Below, piece after piece: positions 9,322 to 18,237 of a DNA stretch of 64,000 nucleotides. The first letter of the stretch is position 1. Each line of letters begins with the position of its first letter. Location: positions 744,001 to 808,000 of the forward strand of contig NZ_CANLKW010000003.1 of assembly GCF_947491795.1 (NCBI RefSeq), in the 5' to 3' direction. A program made the translations under genes and the position numbers. This stretch comes from an uncultured Roseobacter sp. Its GTDB lineage: Bacteria > Pseudomonadota > Alphaproteobacteria > Rhodobacterales > Rhodobacteraceae. The notes under the pieces were generated by a model. It saw nothing but the letters and a program-made list of their open reading frames with translations. It did not search any database and was not told where the DNA came from.

Positions 9322-9525
9322 GTGCAAATCGCTCAGCGCATTCCTGATTTCCCGCGATGGTAGAGATTTTGCCCTTATTTGGCCATTTTCCCAAAAATCA
9401 GTTCTTAAATGCCCTGTTAACGTTTAGTTTACTTTTGCGGGAGTGTTCCCGTCGGGTTGGAATTATCCACCTGGTACCATGCAAATCCGGCCTCAGAAAA
9501 AACCGGTCGGAAAACGAGGGATACA

Positions 9526-10233
9526 ATGTTCACAAGAGTACTCGCGACGGCGGCAGTCGTTGCACTTTCATCTATGGCGGCACATGCCGCTACTTTTGAC
9601 TTTGATGCTGACGCAACTGCGTTCTTTAATTCCAGCGTCGACAATGTCGGTGGCAAAAAGTTTGAAGGCACCTTCGATCAGGTTTACGGCGACAGCGCAC
9701 GCGCCGTCGATGCCGGTACTTCCGGCAAAGACACAAGCATGGGCATCACCGTGGCAGCCTCTTCGCTGACAGGCACGCATCCGTTCATGGACGCGCGCAA
9801 TGCTGGTCTGGGCGTCTGTTCGTCCGGCACCTTTGGCGCGGGCATCAGCCAGTGTTCGTCCAACGTCGGCACAACACCGGGCGATGACAACCTGGTCAGC
9901 CCCGAAGAACTGACACTGTCTTTCAGCACGAGCGTCAAACTGACAGCGCTGCAGATCCGTGACGCAGGTCACAACCTGATCAGCAACGTGGTCGGCGCTC
10001 TGCTGATCGATGGCGTTGCCTTCGATACAGGCGACAACGGTATGGTCATTCTCGACGCGCTGGGTTCTTCCCGCGACTTCGACTTTACCAGCATCGGCTC
10101 AGCAAAGGGTCAGGAAATCTACCTGTCCGTTGCTTCCGTCGAAGCCGTGCCGGTCCCGGCATCCCTGCCCCTGCTCGCAGGTGGTATGGGCCTGATGGGC
10201 TGGTACGCGCGTCGTCGTAAAAACGCCGCCTGA
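9526..10233 (+). CDS. Exported protein with VPLPA-CTERM-like sorting tail
   Basis: A 235-residue exported protein. Its signal peptide (MFTRVLATAAVVALSSMAAHA) is followed by a beta-rich body with two cysteine-containing stretches. The C-terminus has PVPASLPLLAGGMGLMG, a short hydrophobic helix and the basic end RRRKNAA. This three-part tail is the VPLPA-CTERM signal, thought to be processed by an exosortase-like enzyme common in Rhodobacterales. The protein is therefore expected at the cell surface or in exopolymer. The sorting enzyme is not in this window. ACGAGGG stands just before the ATG, and a terminator follows. Confidence 0.85.
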   Translation: MFTRVLATAAVVALSSMAAHAATFDFDADATAFFNSSVDNVGGKKFEGTFDQVYGDSARAVDAGTSGKDTSMGITVAASSLTGTHPFMDARNAGLGVCSSGTFGAGISQCSSNVGTTPGDDNLVSPEELTLSFSTSVKLTALQIRDAGHNLISNVVGALLIDGVAFDTGDNGMVILDALGSSRDFDFTSIGSAKGQEIYLSVASVEAVPVPASLPLLAGGMGLMGWYARRRKNAA

Positions 10234-10264
10234 TACAGCTGACGGGACACCCTGTCCAGGACAC

Positions 10265-10294
10265 AATGCGTCGCCTCCGGGCGGCGCATTTTTT
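10265..10294 (+). terminator. Rho-independent terminator after the VPLPA-CTERM gene
   Basis: AATGCGTCGCC (10265-10275) pairs with GGCGGCGCATT (10280-10290), with one G-T pair and a short loop, followed by TTTT. Confidence 0.82.
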
Positions 10295-10357
10295 GCGAGT
10301 CGCGCAAAAGTGCTGGAATCAGCAGAATAATTAAGAATTTATTGCCAGCCACCGTTT

Positions 10358-10388
10358 TGTGATCACACCCAAAATCCCTGTGATCACA
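10358..10388. promoter_or_regulatory. Paired TGTGATCACA operator upstream of sucC
   Basis: TGTGATCACA occurs at 10358-10367 and 10379-10388, 21 bp apart, the same two-helical-turn geometry as the pair upstream of sdhC. The 11-bp spacers differ (cccaaaatccc here), so only the palindromes and the spacing are kept. The pair is 114-144 bp upstream of the sucC ATG, a fitting place for an activator. The regulator is unknown; a GntR-family AkgR-like activator is the leading guess. Confidence 0.75.
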
Positions 10389-10501
10389 AAATTTGCTTTT
10401 CTTCGCCACATCACGGGTTTACGCCTGAAACCGGTTGTTTTCGTCCGTTGTTGTCCTCTTAGTTGGGACAAGACTCCAGACACAACCACAGGACGGACAC
10501 C

Positions 10502-11695
10502 ATGAATATCCATGAATATCAGGCCAAGGCACTGTTGCGCAGCTATGGCGCCCCTGTTTCTGACGGACGCGTTGTTCTGCGCGCCGAGGAAGCAAAGACC
10601 GCTGCAGGCGCGCTTGATGGTCCGATGTGGGTGGTCAAGGCGCAGATCCACGCAGGTGGCCGCGGCAAGGGCAGCTTCAAAGAACCCGACGCCGGCGAAA
10701 AGGGCGGTGTGCGTCTGACGAAATCGGTAGAGGAAGCCGCGGAAGAGGCCAAAAAGATGCTGGGCCGCACGCTGGTCACCCACCAGACCGGCCCCGCAGG
10801 CAAACAGGTCAACCGGATCTACATCGAAGACGGCTCCGGCATTTCCACCGAGCTTTATCTGGCGCTTCTGGTGGACCGCCAGACCAGCCGTGTAAGTTTT
10901 GTCTGCTCCACCGAAGGCGGCATGGACATCGAAGAGGTTGCAGCCGCCACGCCCGAGAAAATCCTGTCCTTCTCTGTTGATCCCGCCTCCGGCTATCAGG
11001 CGTTTCACGGTCGCCGCATCGCCTTTGCCCTCGGGCTTGAGGGCAAGCAGGTCAAACAATGCGTCGGTCTGATGGGGCTGCTCTACAAAGCCTTCATGGA
11101 AAAAGACATGGAGATGCTGGAGATCAACCCGCTGATCGTGACCGACGGCGGTGATCTGAAGGTCCTGGATGCCAAAGTGGCCTTTGACGGCAACGCGATC
11201 TACCGCCACGCGGATATCGCCGAACTGCGCGACACCACCGAGGAAGACAGCAAGGAGCTGGAAGCCTCCAAATATGACCTCAACTACATCGCGCTCGATG
11301 GCGAGATCGGCTGCATGGTCAACGGCGCGGGCCTTGCCATGGCGACGATGGACATCATCAAGCTCTATGGCGCCGAGCCTGCCAACTTTCTCGATGTGGG
11401 AGGCGGTGCGACCAAGGAAAAGGTGACCGAGGCGTTCAAAATCATCACCTCTGACCCGAACGTCAAAGGGATCCTGGTCAACATCTTCGGCGGCATTATG
11501 CGCTGCGATGTGATCGCCGAAGGTGTGGTCGCCGCGGTCAAAGAGGTCGGCCTGCAGGTGCCGCTGGTGGTGCGCCTCGAAGGCACCAACGTTCAGGAAG
11601 GCAAAGACATCATCAACAACTCTGATGTGGATGTAATCGCCGCCGACGATCTGAAAGACGGCGCACAAAAAATCGTGAAAGCTGTAAAGGGCTGA
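10502..11695 (+). CDS. sucC: Succinate-CoA ligase beta subunit
   Basis: A 397-residue beta subunit of succinyl-CoA synthetase, which makes nucleotide triphosphate from succinyl-CoA in the TCA cycle. It opens [16 protein letters not shown]. The ATP-grasp part has [13 protein letters not shown] (nucleotide loop) and LEINPLIV, and the CoA-ligase part has [15 protein letters not shown]. The ATG at 10502 follows AGGAC, and a reading from 10463 is discarded. It is the first gene of the long suc operon. Its partner sucD is separated from it by three accessory genes. Confidence 0.97.
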   Translation: MNIHEYQAKALLRSYGAPVSDGRVVLRAEEAKTAAGALDGPMWVVKAQIHAGGRGKGSFKEPDAGEKGGVRLTKSVEEAAEEAKKMLGRTLVTHQTGPAGKQVNRIYIEDGSGISTELYLALLVDRQTSRVSFVCSTEGGMDIEEVAAATPEKILSFSVDPASGYQAFHGRRIAFALGLEGKQVKQCVGLMGLLYKAFMEKDMEMLEINPLIVTDGGDLKVLDAKVAFDGNAIYRHADIAELRDTTEEDSKELEASKYDLNYIALDGEIGCMVNGAGLAMATMDIIKLYGAEPANFLDVGGGATKEKVTEAFKIITSDPNVKGILVNIFGGIMRCDVIAEGVVAAVKEVGLQVPLVVRLEGTNVQEGKDIINNSDVDVIAADDLKDGAQKIVKAVKG

Positions 11696-11698
11696 TCT

Positions 11699-12247
11699 TT
11701 GGCACCGGCTGGCCACATGTCTGTTGCAGCGGCCTGTGCGGCTGTTCTCCTCGGCGGATGTTCCGCCGGGGCAGTTTCCTCTGATGCGGCAGAGCTGAAC
11801 AACATGTGGCGCGCCAACCAGGTGCCCAAGGCAACCCCCGCGCAGATGGTCGCGACCTTTGACCGCTTCTGCGTGAACGGCAGCCGTGATACAGCCCAGG
11901 CCGAACGGGACCTGCGCGCGGCGGAATACATCCCCCTGCCGAACAGCCGCAGCCCCGGCGCGCGCGCCTGGGTCGAGGATGACGAAGCCCCCGCCGTGGC
12001 GCTCTCGGACAGCATGTGCGTGGTCGCGGCCAGCAGCCGCTCCGGCCAGACGGACCGGTTCCGGCGCTATGTGGCCGATACATTCCCGCGGGCCCGCGCG
12101 GTTGATCCCTCCCCCCTGGGCAAAACGATTGAACAGGCCTGGGAGGTTGACGCACCAGCCCCGTTTCTGATCGCCACGGAACGCACGCCGGATGTCGACT
12201 GGTACCGCTATATGCTGATCCTCTACCGCCCGGAGGCAGAGGCATGA
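11699..12247 (+). CDS. Putative lipoprotein inside the suc operon
   Basis: A 182-residue protein with an N-terminal hydrophobic segment ending in the lipobox LLGGC (Cys21), so a lipid-anchored protein is likely. No named domain is recognised. TTG at 11699 is the chosen start because AAGGG lies 6 nt upstream; an ATG at 11717 lacks a ribosome-binding site. It begins 3 bp after sucC and overlaps the next gene by 4 bp (ATGA). Tight packing shows it is transcribed and coupled with the TCA-cycle genes, though any functional link is unknown. Confidence 0.65.
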   Translation: MAPAGHMSVAAACAAVLLGGCSAGAVSSDAAELNNMWRANQVPKATPAQMVATFDRFCVNGSRDTAQAERDLRAAEYIPLPNSRSPGARAWVEDDEAPAVALSDSMCVVAASSRSGQTDRFRRYVADTFPRARAVDPSPLGKTIEQAWEVDAPAPFLIATERTPDVDWYRYMLILYRPEAEA

Positions 12248-12741
12248 GCAGGTTTGTGAAACCCCTCGTGGCGGCCCTGGCCCTCGCTCTGCCGCTGCCT
12301 GTCGCGGCGGACAGCCCCGCGGATATGGCAATCGGTGCCTTTAACGCCATCTGTTTCAAAGCGGGCCAGACCGCAAAAGAGGCCCGCGACCGGATGGAAC
12401 AGCGTGCAGGCAGCCCCCTGCCCTTTGATCTGGAATTCTGGGACCGCACGCTGGAGCCCGGGCCCGCCGACAATCAGCGTATCGAACGGCGCTGTCAGGT
12501 AAGCTTTGATGGCAGCCACACCGGTGCTGCAATCACCGCGCTGCGCGCGCAGATGGCCAGACCGCCGGTCTTTGGCTTTGCCATTGACCTGCCGGACACC
12601 CACACCGCCGAAACTGGCACCGCGCTGCTTGAGGGGCGCGAACTGCTGCGCGGTCGTGTGGCGGTCGTGCATGTGGGCACACGCGGCGCGCGCACCTTTA
12701 TGGCCGTCGACCGCCTGCCCGCCGGATGGGAGGACAGCTGA
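12244..12741 (+). CDS. Conserved exported protein of unknown function
   Basis: A 165-residue protein whose first 22 residues form a signal peptide (MSRFVKPLVAALALALPLPVAA). The mature part has two cysteines (NAICFKAG and RRCQVSF) and no recognisable enzyme motif. A similar plan in the preceding lipoprotein (FDRFCVNGS) hints that the two are distant relatives, but this is inference. It overlaps the preceding gene by ATGA and is followed at once by the methyltransferase gene. Confidence 0.65.
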   Translation: MSRFVKPLVAALALALPLPVAADSPADMAIGAFNAICFKAGQTAKEARDRMEQRAGSPLPFDLEFWDRTLEPGPADNQRIERRCQVSFDGSHTGAAITALRAQMARPPVFGFAIDLPDTHTAETGTALLEGRELLRGRVAVVHVGTRGARTFMAVDRLPAGWEDS

Positions 12742-12742
12742 C

Positions 12743-13537
12743 ATGCATGATGCCCCGCCCCGCGCCTGCCCCTGCTGTGACAGCACCAGAGCCGAGCCCT
12801 GGACCGCCTATTCGCCGGACAGCTGGGAGGTCGTGCGCTGCACCAGCTGCGATCTGACCTATCTGCGCAATCCCGTCGCCTATGAAGCGCTGGAGACAGA
12901 TTTTGCCTGGGAAAAAACCTATGAGGCGAAAAAGGAAAGCTCCAAAGGCTCTACATCGCTCAGCCCGGCGATCCGGTCACTGCGCAAAAAGCTGGGCCTG
13001 ACCCATCGGGACAAACAGGCAAAATTCCGCAGCTGGTTCAATGATGGTCATGTGCTGGACATCGGCTGTGGTCTGGGCGGGCGTATCCGCCCACCGATGA
13101 CCCCTTACGGGATCGAGCTGTCGCGTGAACTGCATGCCCGGGCGGATGCCTATATGCGCGAACACGGTGGTTACTGCGTCTTTGGCCCCGGTGCCGAAGC
13201 GATCTGGGAATTTGACGCGGGCCAGCTCGATGGCATCGTGATGAACTCCTATCTGGAGCACGAAACCGAAGTGCTCAAAGTACTGCGCGGCGCACACCGG
13301 GCGCTGAAAGACACAGGGGCCGTCTATATCCGTGTGCCCAACTTCGGCTCGGTCAACCGCCGGGTCATCGGGCCGAAATGGTGCGGCTTCCGCTATCCCG
13401 ACCACGTCAATTACTTCACCCTGTCCACCCTGCGCGACACCTGCGCGCGGGCCGGTTTCCGTACGGAACTGATCAACCGCATCGCGCTGCCGGTGGACGA
13501 CAACATTACCGTGCTGCTGCACAAGGAAACCTCCTGA
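12743..13537 (+). CDS. Class I SAM-dependent methyltransferase with N-terminal Cys motif
   Basis: A 264-residue protein. The N-terminus has CPCC and, about 25 residues on, CTSC, a likely zinc site. A Rossmann methyltransferase core follows, with VLDIGCGLGG (SAM loop) and NSYLEHETEVLKVLRGAHRALK. It ends with RVPNFGSVNR and YPDHVNYFTLSTL, a pattern of the Methyltransf_23-like group that often acts on sugars or lipids. Substrate unknown. The ATG at 12743 begins one base after the previous stop, so it belongs to the suc operon although its chemistry is unrelated. Confidence 0.78.
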   Translation: MHDAPPRACPCCDSTRAEPWTAYSPDSWEVVRCTSCDLTYLRNPVAYEALETDFAWEKTYEAKKESSKGSTSLSPAIRSLRKKLGLTHRDKQAKFRSWFNDGHVLDIGCGLGGRIRPPMTPYGIELSRELHARADAYMREHGGYCVFGPGAEAIWEFDAGQLDGIVMNSYLEHETEVLKVLRGAHRALKDTGAVYIRVPNFGSVNRRVIGPKWCGFRYPDHVNYFTLSTLRDTCARAGFRTELINRIALPVDDNITVLLHKETS

Positions 13538-13614
13538 TGCAGCGGCCCAACACCAACAGAACCGCTGGCGGACCCACCGCCGCTGTCGCCAAACTGTAAG
13601 TCAAAGGAACCAAC

Positions 13615-14502
13615 ATGGCCGTACTCATCGACGAAAACACCAAAGTGATCTGTCAGGGGCTTACCGGCAGCCAGGGCACTTTCCACACCGAACAGGCGAT
13701 TGCCTATGGCACAAAAATGGTCGGCGGCGTGACCCCGGGCAAGGGGGGTCAGACGCATCTCGATCTGCCGGTCTTTAATTCGGTGCACGAGGCGAAACAC
13801 GTGACAGAAGCCAATGCCAGCGTCATCTATGTGCCCCCGCCCTTTGCGGCGGATTCGATCCTCGAGGCGGTTGATGCAGAGATGGAGCTGATCGTCTGCA
13901 TCACCGAAGGCATCCCTGTTCTGGACATGATGAAAGTACAGCGCGCGCTCGAAGGCTCCAAAAGCCGTCTGGTCGGGCCGAACTGCCCCGGTGTGATCAC
14001 GCCGGATGCCTGCAAGATCGGCATTATGCCCGGCCACATCCACAAACGCGGCTCCTGCGGGGTGGTCTCGCGCTCCGGCACGCTGACCTATGAGGCCGTC
14101 AAGCAGACGACCGATCTGGGTCTGGGCCAGTCCTCGGCCGTCGGCATCGGCGGTGACCCGATCAAAGGCACCGAGCATATTGACGTGCTGGAAATGTTCC
14201 TGGCTGATGACGAGACACAGAGCATCATCATGATCGGCGAAATCGGCGGCTCTGCCGAAGAGGACGCCGCACAGTTCCTGGCCGATGAAAAGAAAAAAGG
14301 CCGCTGGAAGCCGACTGCCGGTTTCATCGCGGGCCGCACGGCGCCTCCGGGCCGCCGCATGGGTCACGCAGGCGCGATTGTCGCCGGTGGCAAGGGCGGC
14401 GCCGAGGATAAGATCGAAGCCATGCGCGCCGCCGGCATCGTTGTGGCCGACAGCCCCGCGACGCTGGGCGAGGCCGTGAAAGAGGCTATTGATAAGGGGT
14501 GA
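13615..14502 (+). CDS. sucD: Succinate-CoA ligase alpha subunit
   Basis: A 295-residue alpha subunit of succinyl-CoA synthetase. It begins [18 protein letters not shown] (CoA-binding Rossmann part). [14 protein letters not shown] is the typical central motif, and the phosphorylated histidine sits in [17 protein letters not shown] precedes the ATG. It works with SucC to convert succinyl-CoA to succinate. The three genes between sucC and sucD keep the operon spacing tight, so both subunits should still be made from one transcript. Confidence 0.97.
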   Translation: MAVLIDENTKVICQGLTGSQGTFHTEQAIAYGTKMVGGVTPGKGGQTHLDLPVFNSVHEAKHVTEANASVIYVPPPFAADSILEAVDAEMELIVCITEGIPVLDMMKVQRALEGSKSRLVGPNCPGVITPDACKIGIMPGHIHKRGSCGVVSRSGTLTYEAVKQTTDLGLGQSSAVGIGGDPIKGTEHIDVLEMFLADDETQSIIMIGEIGGSAEEDAAQFLADEKKKGRWKPTAGFIAGRTAPPGRRMGHAGAIVAGGKGGAEDKIEAMRAAGIVVADSPATLGEAVKEAIDKG

Positions 14503-14770
14503 GGACCGATCCGGGCATAAGCGAGGCGAAAGCGCCTGTGGCGCTTTCGAGCGGCGAACGGGCGGAGCTCCGGGCCGGTCTCAGTATGCGCGCGGCAGAG
14601 GCCCGACGGATTGGCACGCCATCCGAACCAGCTGAACCCCGATTTACGACTTACCGTCAGACCAACGCGCTGAGGGCAGCGCCCAACCCTGGGGTGGGCG
14701 AGAAGCGCCCTTCCTGTGGGGAAGGTCCGGCGCTGCCCGGCGGTATCCGTGGGCCTGGAGTTCTGTGCAA
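14503..14770 (+). repeat. Structured intergenic element between sucD and the DUF805 gene
   Basis: The 268-bp gap holds several inverted repeats. CGAAAGCGC (14527-14535) faces GCGCTTTCG (14541-14549). GGGCAGCGCC (14674-14683) pairs perfectly with GGCGCTGCCC (14729-14738); between these arms are hairpins CCCTGGGG flanked by CGCCCA/TGGGCG and CCTTCC/GGAAGG. The fold looks like a branched RNA or a palindromic repeat unit. No T run follows, so it is not a simple terminator. It lies within the suc operon before sucA and could tune expression or be an intergenic repeat family. Confidence 0.55.
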
Positions 14771-15277
14771 ATGACATTCAGACAAGCCGTCATCACCTGC
14801 TTTCAGAAGTATTTCACCTTCTCTGGCCGCGCTTCACGGTCAGAATACTGGTGGTTTTTCCTGTTTACCGCACTGGGCGGGTTTGTTGCAGGCTTTCTGG
14901 AAGGCTTTATCAACGCTGCCTCAGGCACGCCCGGTGGCCCGACCCTGCTGTCGGGCGCTTTCAACCTGGCGACCTTCATTCCCGGCCTCGCCGTTGGCTG
15001 GCGGCGGATGCACGACAGCGGGCGTTCCGGCCTCTATCTGCTCTACCCGATGATCGCGATTGTCGGCCTGTCGCTCTTTATCGGCATGTTCGGCGGTGCC
15101 GAGGTGCTCAATGGTTCGGATCCTTCCGCTTTGTTTGAGGGCGCCTTCGGGATTGTTGTCATCCTGGCACTCATCGTCGTCGCCATTTCGCCCTTTCTCG
15201 TTCTTTTCTGGCTCACGCGGCCTTCGCAACCCGGTGCAAACCAATACGGTCCCAACCCACATGAGGTATCCCCATGA
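14771..15277 (+). CDS. DUF805 membrane protein
   Basis: A 168-residue membrane protein with about four helices. It carries the DUF805 signature: FTFSGRASRSEYWWFFLF near the N-terminus and WRRMHDSGRSGLY in the middle. Function is unknown. ATG (14771) and GTG (14765) are both possible starts; GGAG lies 10 nt before the former and 4 nt before the latter. Its stop overlaps the sucA start by 4 bp (ATGA), so its translation is coupled with that of the 2-oxoglutarate dehydrogenase E1. Confidence 0.85.
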   Translation: MTFRQAVITCFQKYFTFSGRASRSEYWWFFLFTALGGFVAGFLEGFINAASGTPGGPTLLSGAFNLATFIPGLAVGWRRMHDSGRSGLYLLYPMIAIVGLSLFIGMFGGAEVLNGSDPSALFEGAFGIVVILALIVVAISPFLVLFWLTRPSQPGANQYGPNPHEVSP

Positions 15278-18234
15278 CCGAACATTCCCCCAATGACCAG
15301 TTCCATGCCTCTTCCTTTATGCAGGGGCACAACGCGGAATATCTCGAACAGATGTATGCGCGTTATGCCAATGACCCCCAGGCGGTTGATGATGCCTGGC
15401 AGGCGTTTTTCAAGGCGATGGGCGACGATGAGGTCTCGGTCAAGCGCGAGGCCGCGGGCCCGAGCTGGGCGCGCGCGGACTGGCCGCCGCAACCGGGTGA
15501 CGACCTGACCGCGGCCCTGACCGGCGAATGGGCCCCCGATGCCGAGCTGAAAGGCGCAGGCGACAAGATCAAGGCCAAAGCGGCCTCTGCCGGTGTGGAC
15601 GTCTCTGAGGATCAGATCAAACGCGCCGTGCTGGACAGTATCCGCGCGCTGATGATCATCCGCGCCTATCGGATCCGGGGGCATCTGGTGGCCGATCTGG
15701 ACCCGCTGGGCATGCGCAACAACGACCCGCACCCCGAGCTTGACCCCAAATCCTATGGCTTTTCCGAAGCGGATATGGACCGGCCGATTTTCATCGACAA
15801 GGTGCTGGGTCTCGAGATGGCCTCGATGCGCGAGATCATTTCGATCGTGAAACGCACCTATTGTGGCACCTTTGCGCTGCAGTACATGCATATCTCCAAC
15901 CCCGAAGAAGCAGGCTGGCTGAAAGAACGCATCGAAGGGTTTGGCAAAGAGGTCACCTTTACCCGCGAAGGGCGCAAGGCGATCCTGAGCAAACTGGTCG
16001 AGGCCGAGGGGTTCGAGAAATTCCTGCATGTGAAATACATGGGCACCAAGCGTTTCGGCCTTGATGGCGGCGAAAGCCTGGTGCCTGCAATGGAGCAGAT
16101 CATCAAGCGCGGTGGCGCGCTGGGGGTCCGCGACATCGTGATCGGCATGCCCCACCGCGGGCGTCTGTCGGTGCTCGCCAATGTGATGGCCAAACCCTAC
16201 AAGGCGATCTTTAACGAATTCCAGGGCGGGTCCTTCAAACCCGAGGACGTGGATGGCTCGGGCGATGTGAAATATCACCTCGGGGCCTCATCCGACCGTG
16301 AATTTGACGGCAACACCGTGCACCTGTCGCTGACAGCCAACCCCAGTCACCTGGAGGCGGTGAACCCGGTGGTGCTGGGCAAGGCGCGCGCCAAACAGGA
16401 CCAGAACAACGACGACCAGCGCACGAGCGTAATGCCCATTCTGCTGCACGGGGACGCGGCTTTTGCCGGACAGGGCGTGGTGGCGGAATGCTTCGCGCTC
16501 TCGGGCCTCAAAGGGCACAAAACCGGCGGCACCATGCACCTGGTGGTCAACAACCAGATCGGCTTTACCACGGCCCCGCATTTCAGCCGTTCGAGCCCGT
16601 ACCCGACGGACAACGCGCTGGTGGTCGAGGCGCCGATTTTCCACGTGAACGGCGATGACCCCGAGGCGGTGGTCCATGCCGCCAAGGTGGCGACAGAATT
16701 CCGTCAGAAGTTCCGCAAGGACGTGGTGATCGACATCATCTGTTATCGCCGGTTTGGCCATAACGAGGGCGACGAGCCCATGTTCACCAACCCGGTCATG
16801 TATAAAAAGATCAAGGGCCATAAAACCACGCTGAGCCTCTATACAGAGCGTCTGGTGCGCGACGGTCTGCTGCCCGAAGGCGAGATCGAGGACATGAAAG
16901 CGGCCTTTCAGGCCTACCTCAGCGAGGAGTTTGAGGCGGGCAAGGAATACCGCCCCAACAAGGCCGACTGGCTGGATGGCAAGTGGTCACATCTGGACAA
17001 ACAGAAAAACAGATACCAGCGCGGCAAGACGGCCATTTCCAAAGGCACAATGCAGGAGGTCGGCAAGGCGCTGAGCAGCGCGCCCGAGGGCTATCCGCTG
17101 CACAAAACAGTCGGGCGTCTGCTGGAGACGAAACAGAAAATGTTCGACAGCGGCGAGGGTTTTGACTGGGCGACCGCCGAGGCGCTGGCCTTTGGCTCGC
17201 TGCTGACCGAAGGCTACCCGGTGCGCCTGGCAGGCCAGGACAGTACACGGGGCACGTTCTCGCAGCGTCATTCGGGGCTGGTGAACCAGGACACCGAAGA
17301 GCGCTACTACCCGCTCAATAACATCAAAACCGGCCAGGCGCAGTATGAGGTCATCGACTCGATGCTCAGCGAATATGCCGTGCTGGGTTTTGAATACGGC
17401 TACTCTATGGCTGAACCCAATGCGCTGACCCTCTGGGAGGCGCAGTTCGGTGATTTCGCCAATGGTGCACAGATCATGTTTGACCAGTTCATCAGCTCGG
17501 GCGAAAGCAAATGGCTGCGCATGTCCGGTCTGGTCTGCCTGCTGCCGCACGGGTTCGAGGGCCAGGGGCCCGAGCACTCATCCGCGCGGCTGGAGCGGTT
17601 TTTGCAGATGTGCGGGCAGGACAACTGGATCGTGGCCAACTGCACAACGCCGGCGAACTATTTCCACATCCTGCGCCGGCAGATCCACCGCTCTTTCCGC
17701 AAACCGCTCATTCTGATGACACCCAAATCGCTGCTGCGCCACAAAATGGCGATCAGCAGGGCCGATGAGTTCACCACCGGATCGAGCTTTCACCGCCTGA
17801 TGTGGGACGATGCCCAGCAGGGCAATTCCGACACAAAGCTGGTCGAGGACAAGAAAATCAGACGCGTCGTCATGTGTTCGGGCAAGGTCTATTACGACCT
17901 GCTGGAAGAACGCGATGCACGCGGGATTGACGATGTCTATCTGCTGCGCGTCGAACAGTTCTATCCTTTCCCGGCGCAGTCCGCGGTCAAAGAGCTGGAA
18001 CGCTTCAAGCAGGCAGAGGTCATCTGGTGCCAGGAAGAGCCCAAAAACCAGGGCGCCTGGACCTTTATCGAGCCCAACATCGAATGGGTGCTGGGCCGTA
18101 TCAAAGCCAAACATCCGCGGCCCCGCTATGTGGGCCGCGCCACATCCGCCTCGCCCGCCACGGGCCTGGCCTCGCAGCACAAAGCACAACAGGCAGCGCT
18201 GGTGAACGACGCGCTGACCATTGAAGGGAAGTAA
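15274..18234 (+). CDS. sucA: 2-oxoglutarate dehydrogenase E1 component
   Basis: A 986-residue thiamine-diphosphate enzyme that decarboxylates 2-oxoglutarate, the first step of the 2-oxoglutarate dehydrogenase complex. The N-terminal region SSFMQGHNAEYLEQMY is the E2-binding type segment. IGMPHRGRLSVLAN, HGDAAFAGQGVVAE and RRFGHNEGDEP surround the ThDP and substrate site, and LLPHGFEGQGPEHSSARLER is a conserved C-terminal block. The length is normal for the family. It overlaps the DUF805 stop and is followed 3 bp later by sucB. Confidence 0.98.
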   Translation: MTEHSPNDQFHASSFMQGHNAEYLEQMYARYANDPQAVDDAWQAFFKAMGDDEVSVKREAAGPSWARADWPPQPGDDLTAALTGEWAPDAELKGAGDKIKAKAASAGVDVSEDQIKRAVLDSIRALMIIRAYRIRGHLVADLDPLGMRNNDPHPELDPKSYGFSEADMDRPIFIDKVLGLEMASMREIISIVKRTYCGTFALQYMHISNPEEAGWLKERIEGFGKEVTFTREGRKAILSKLVEAEGFEKFLHVKYMGTKRFGLDGGESLVPAMEQIIKRGGALGVRDIVIGMPHRGRLSVLANVMAKPYKAIFNEFQGGSFKPEDVDGSGDVKYHLGASSDREFDGNTVHLSLTANPSHLEAVNPVVLGKARAKQDQNNDDQRTSVMPILLHGDAAFAGQGVVAECFALSGLKGHKTGGTMHLVVNNQIGFTTAPHFSRSSPYPTDNALVVEAPIFHVNGDDPEAVVHAAKVATEFRQKFRKDVVIDIICYRRFGHNEGDEPMFTNPVMYKKIKGHKTTLSLYTERLVRDGLLPEGEIEDMKAAFQAYLSEEFEAGKEYRPNKADWLDGKWSHLDKQKNRYQRGKTAISKGTMQEVGKALSSAPEGYPLHKTVGRLLETKQKMFDSGEGFDWATAEALAFGSLLTEGYPVRLAGQDSTRGTFSQRHSGLVNQDTEERYYPLNNIKTGQAQYEVIDSMLSEYAVLGFEYGYSMAEPNALTLWEAQFGDFANGAQIMFDQFISSGESKWLRMSGLVCLLPHGFEGQGPEHSSARLERFLQMCGQDNWIVANCTTPANYFHILRRQIHRSFRKPLILMTPKSLLRHKMAISRADEFTTGSSFHRLMWDDAQQGNSDTKLVEDKKIRRVVMCSGKVYYDLLEERDARGIDDVYLLRVEQFYPFPAQSAVKELERFKQAEVIWCQEEPKNQGAWTFIEPNIEWVLGRIKAKHPRPRYVGRATSASPATGLASQHKAQQAALVNDALTIEGK

Positions 18235-18237
18235 GCC

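Noticed and set aside
9411..9426. TGTTAACGTTTA resembling a CceR/LacI-type site, with TTAA pairs resembling a CtrA site
   Set aside because: Only one half is good for the LacI type, and the TTAA spacing is 8 rather than 7; the downstream gene is not a plausible target.
10331..12331. A 666-codon minus-strand frame opposite sucC
   Set aside because: Shadow of sucC and the next gene; no motif or start signal.
13537..13599. A 20-codon open frame starting in TGATG at the end of the methyltransferase gene
   Set aside because: The overlap is suggestive, but the peptide is too short, shows no pattern and has no evidence beyond the start codon.
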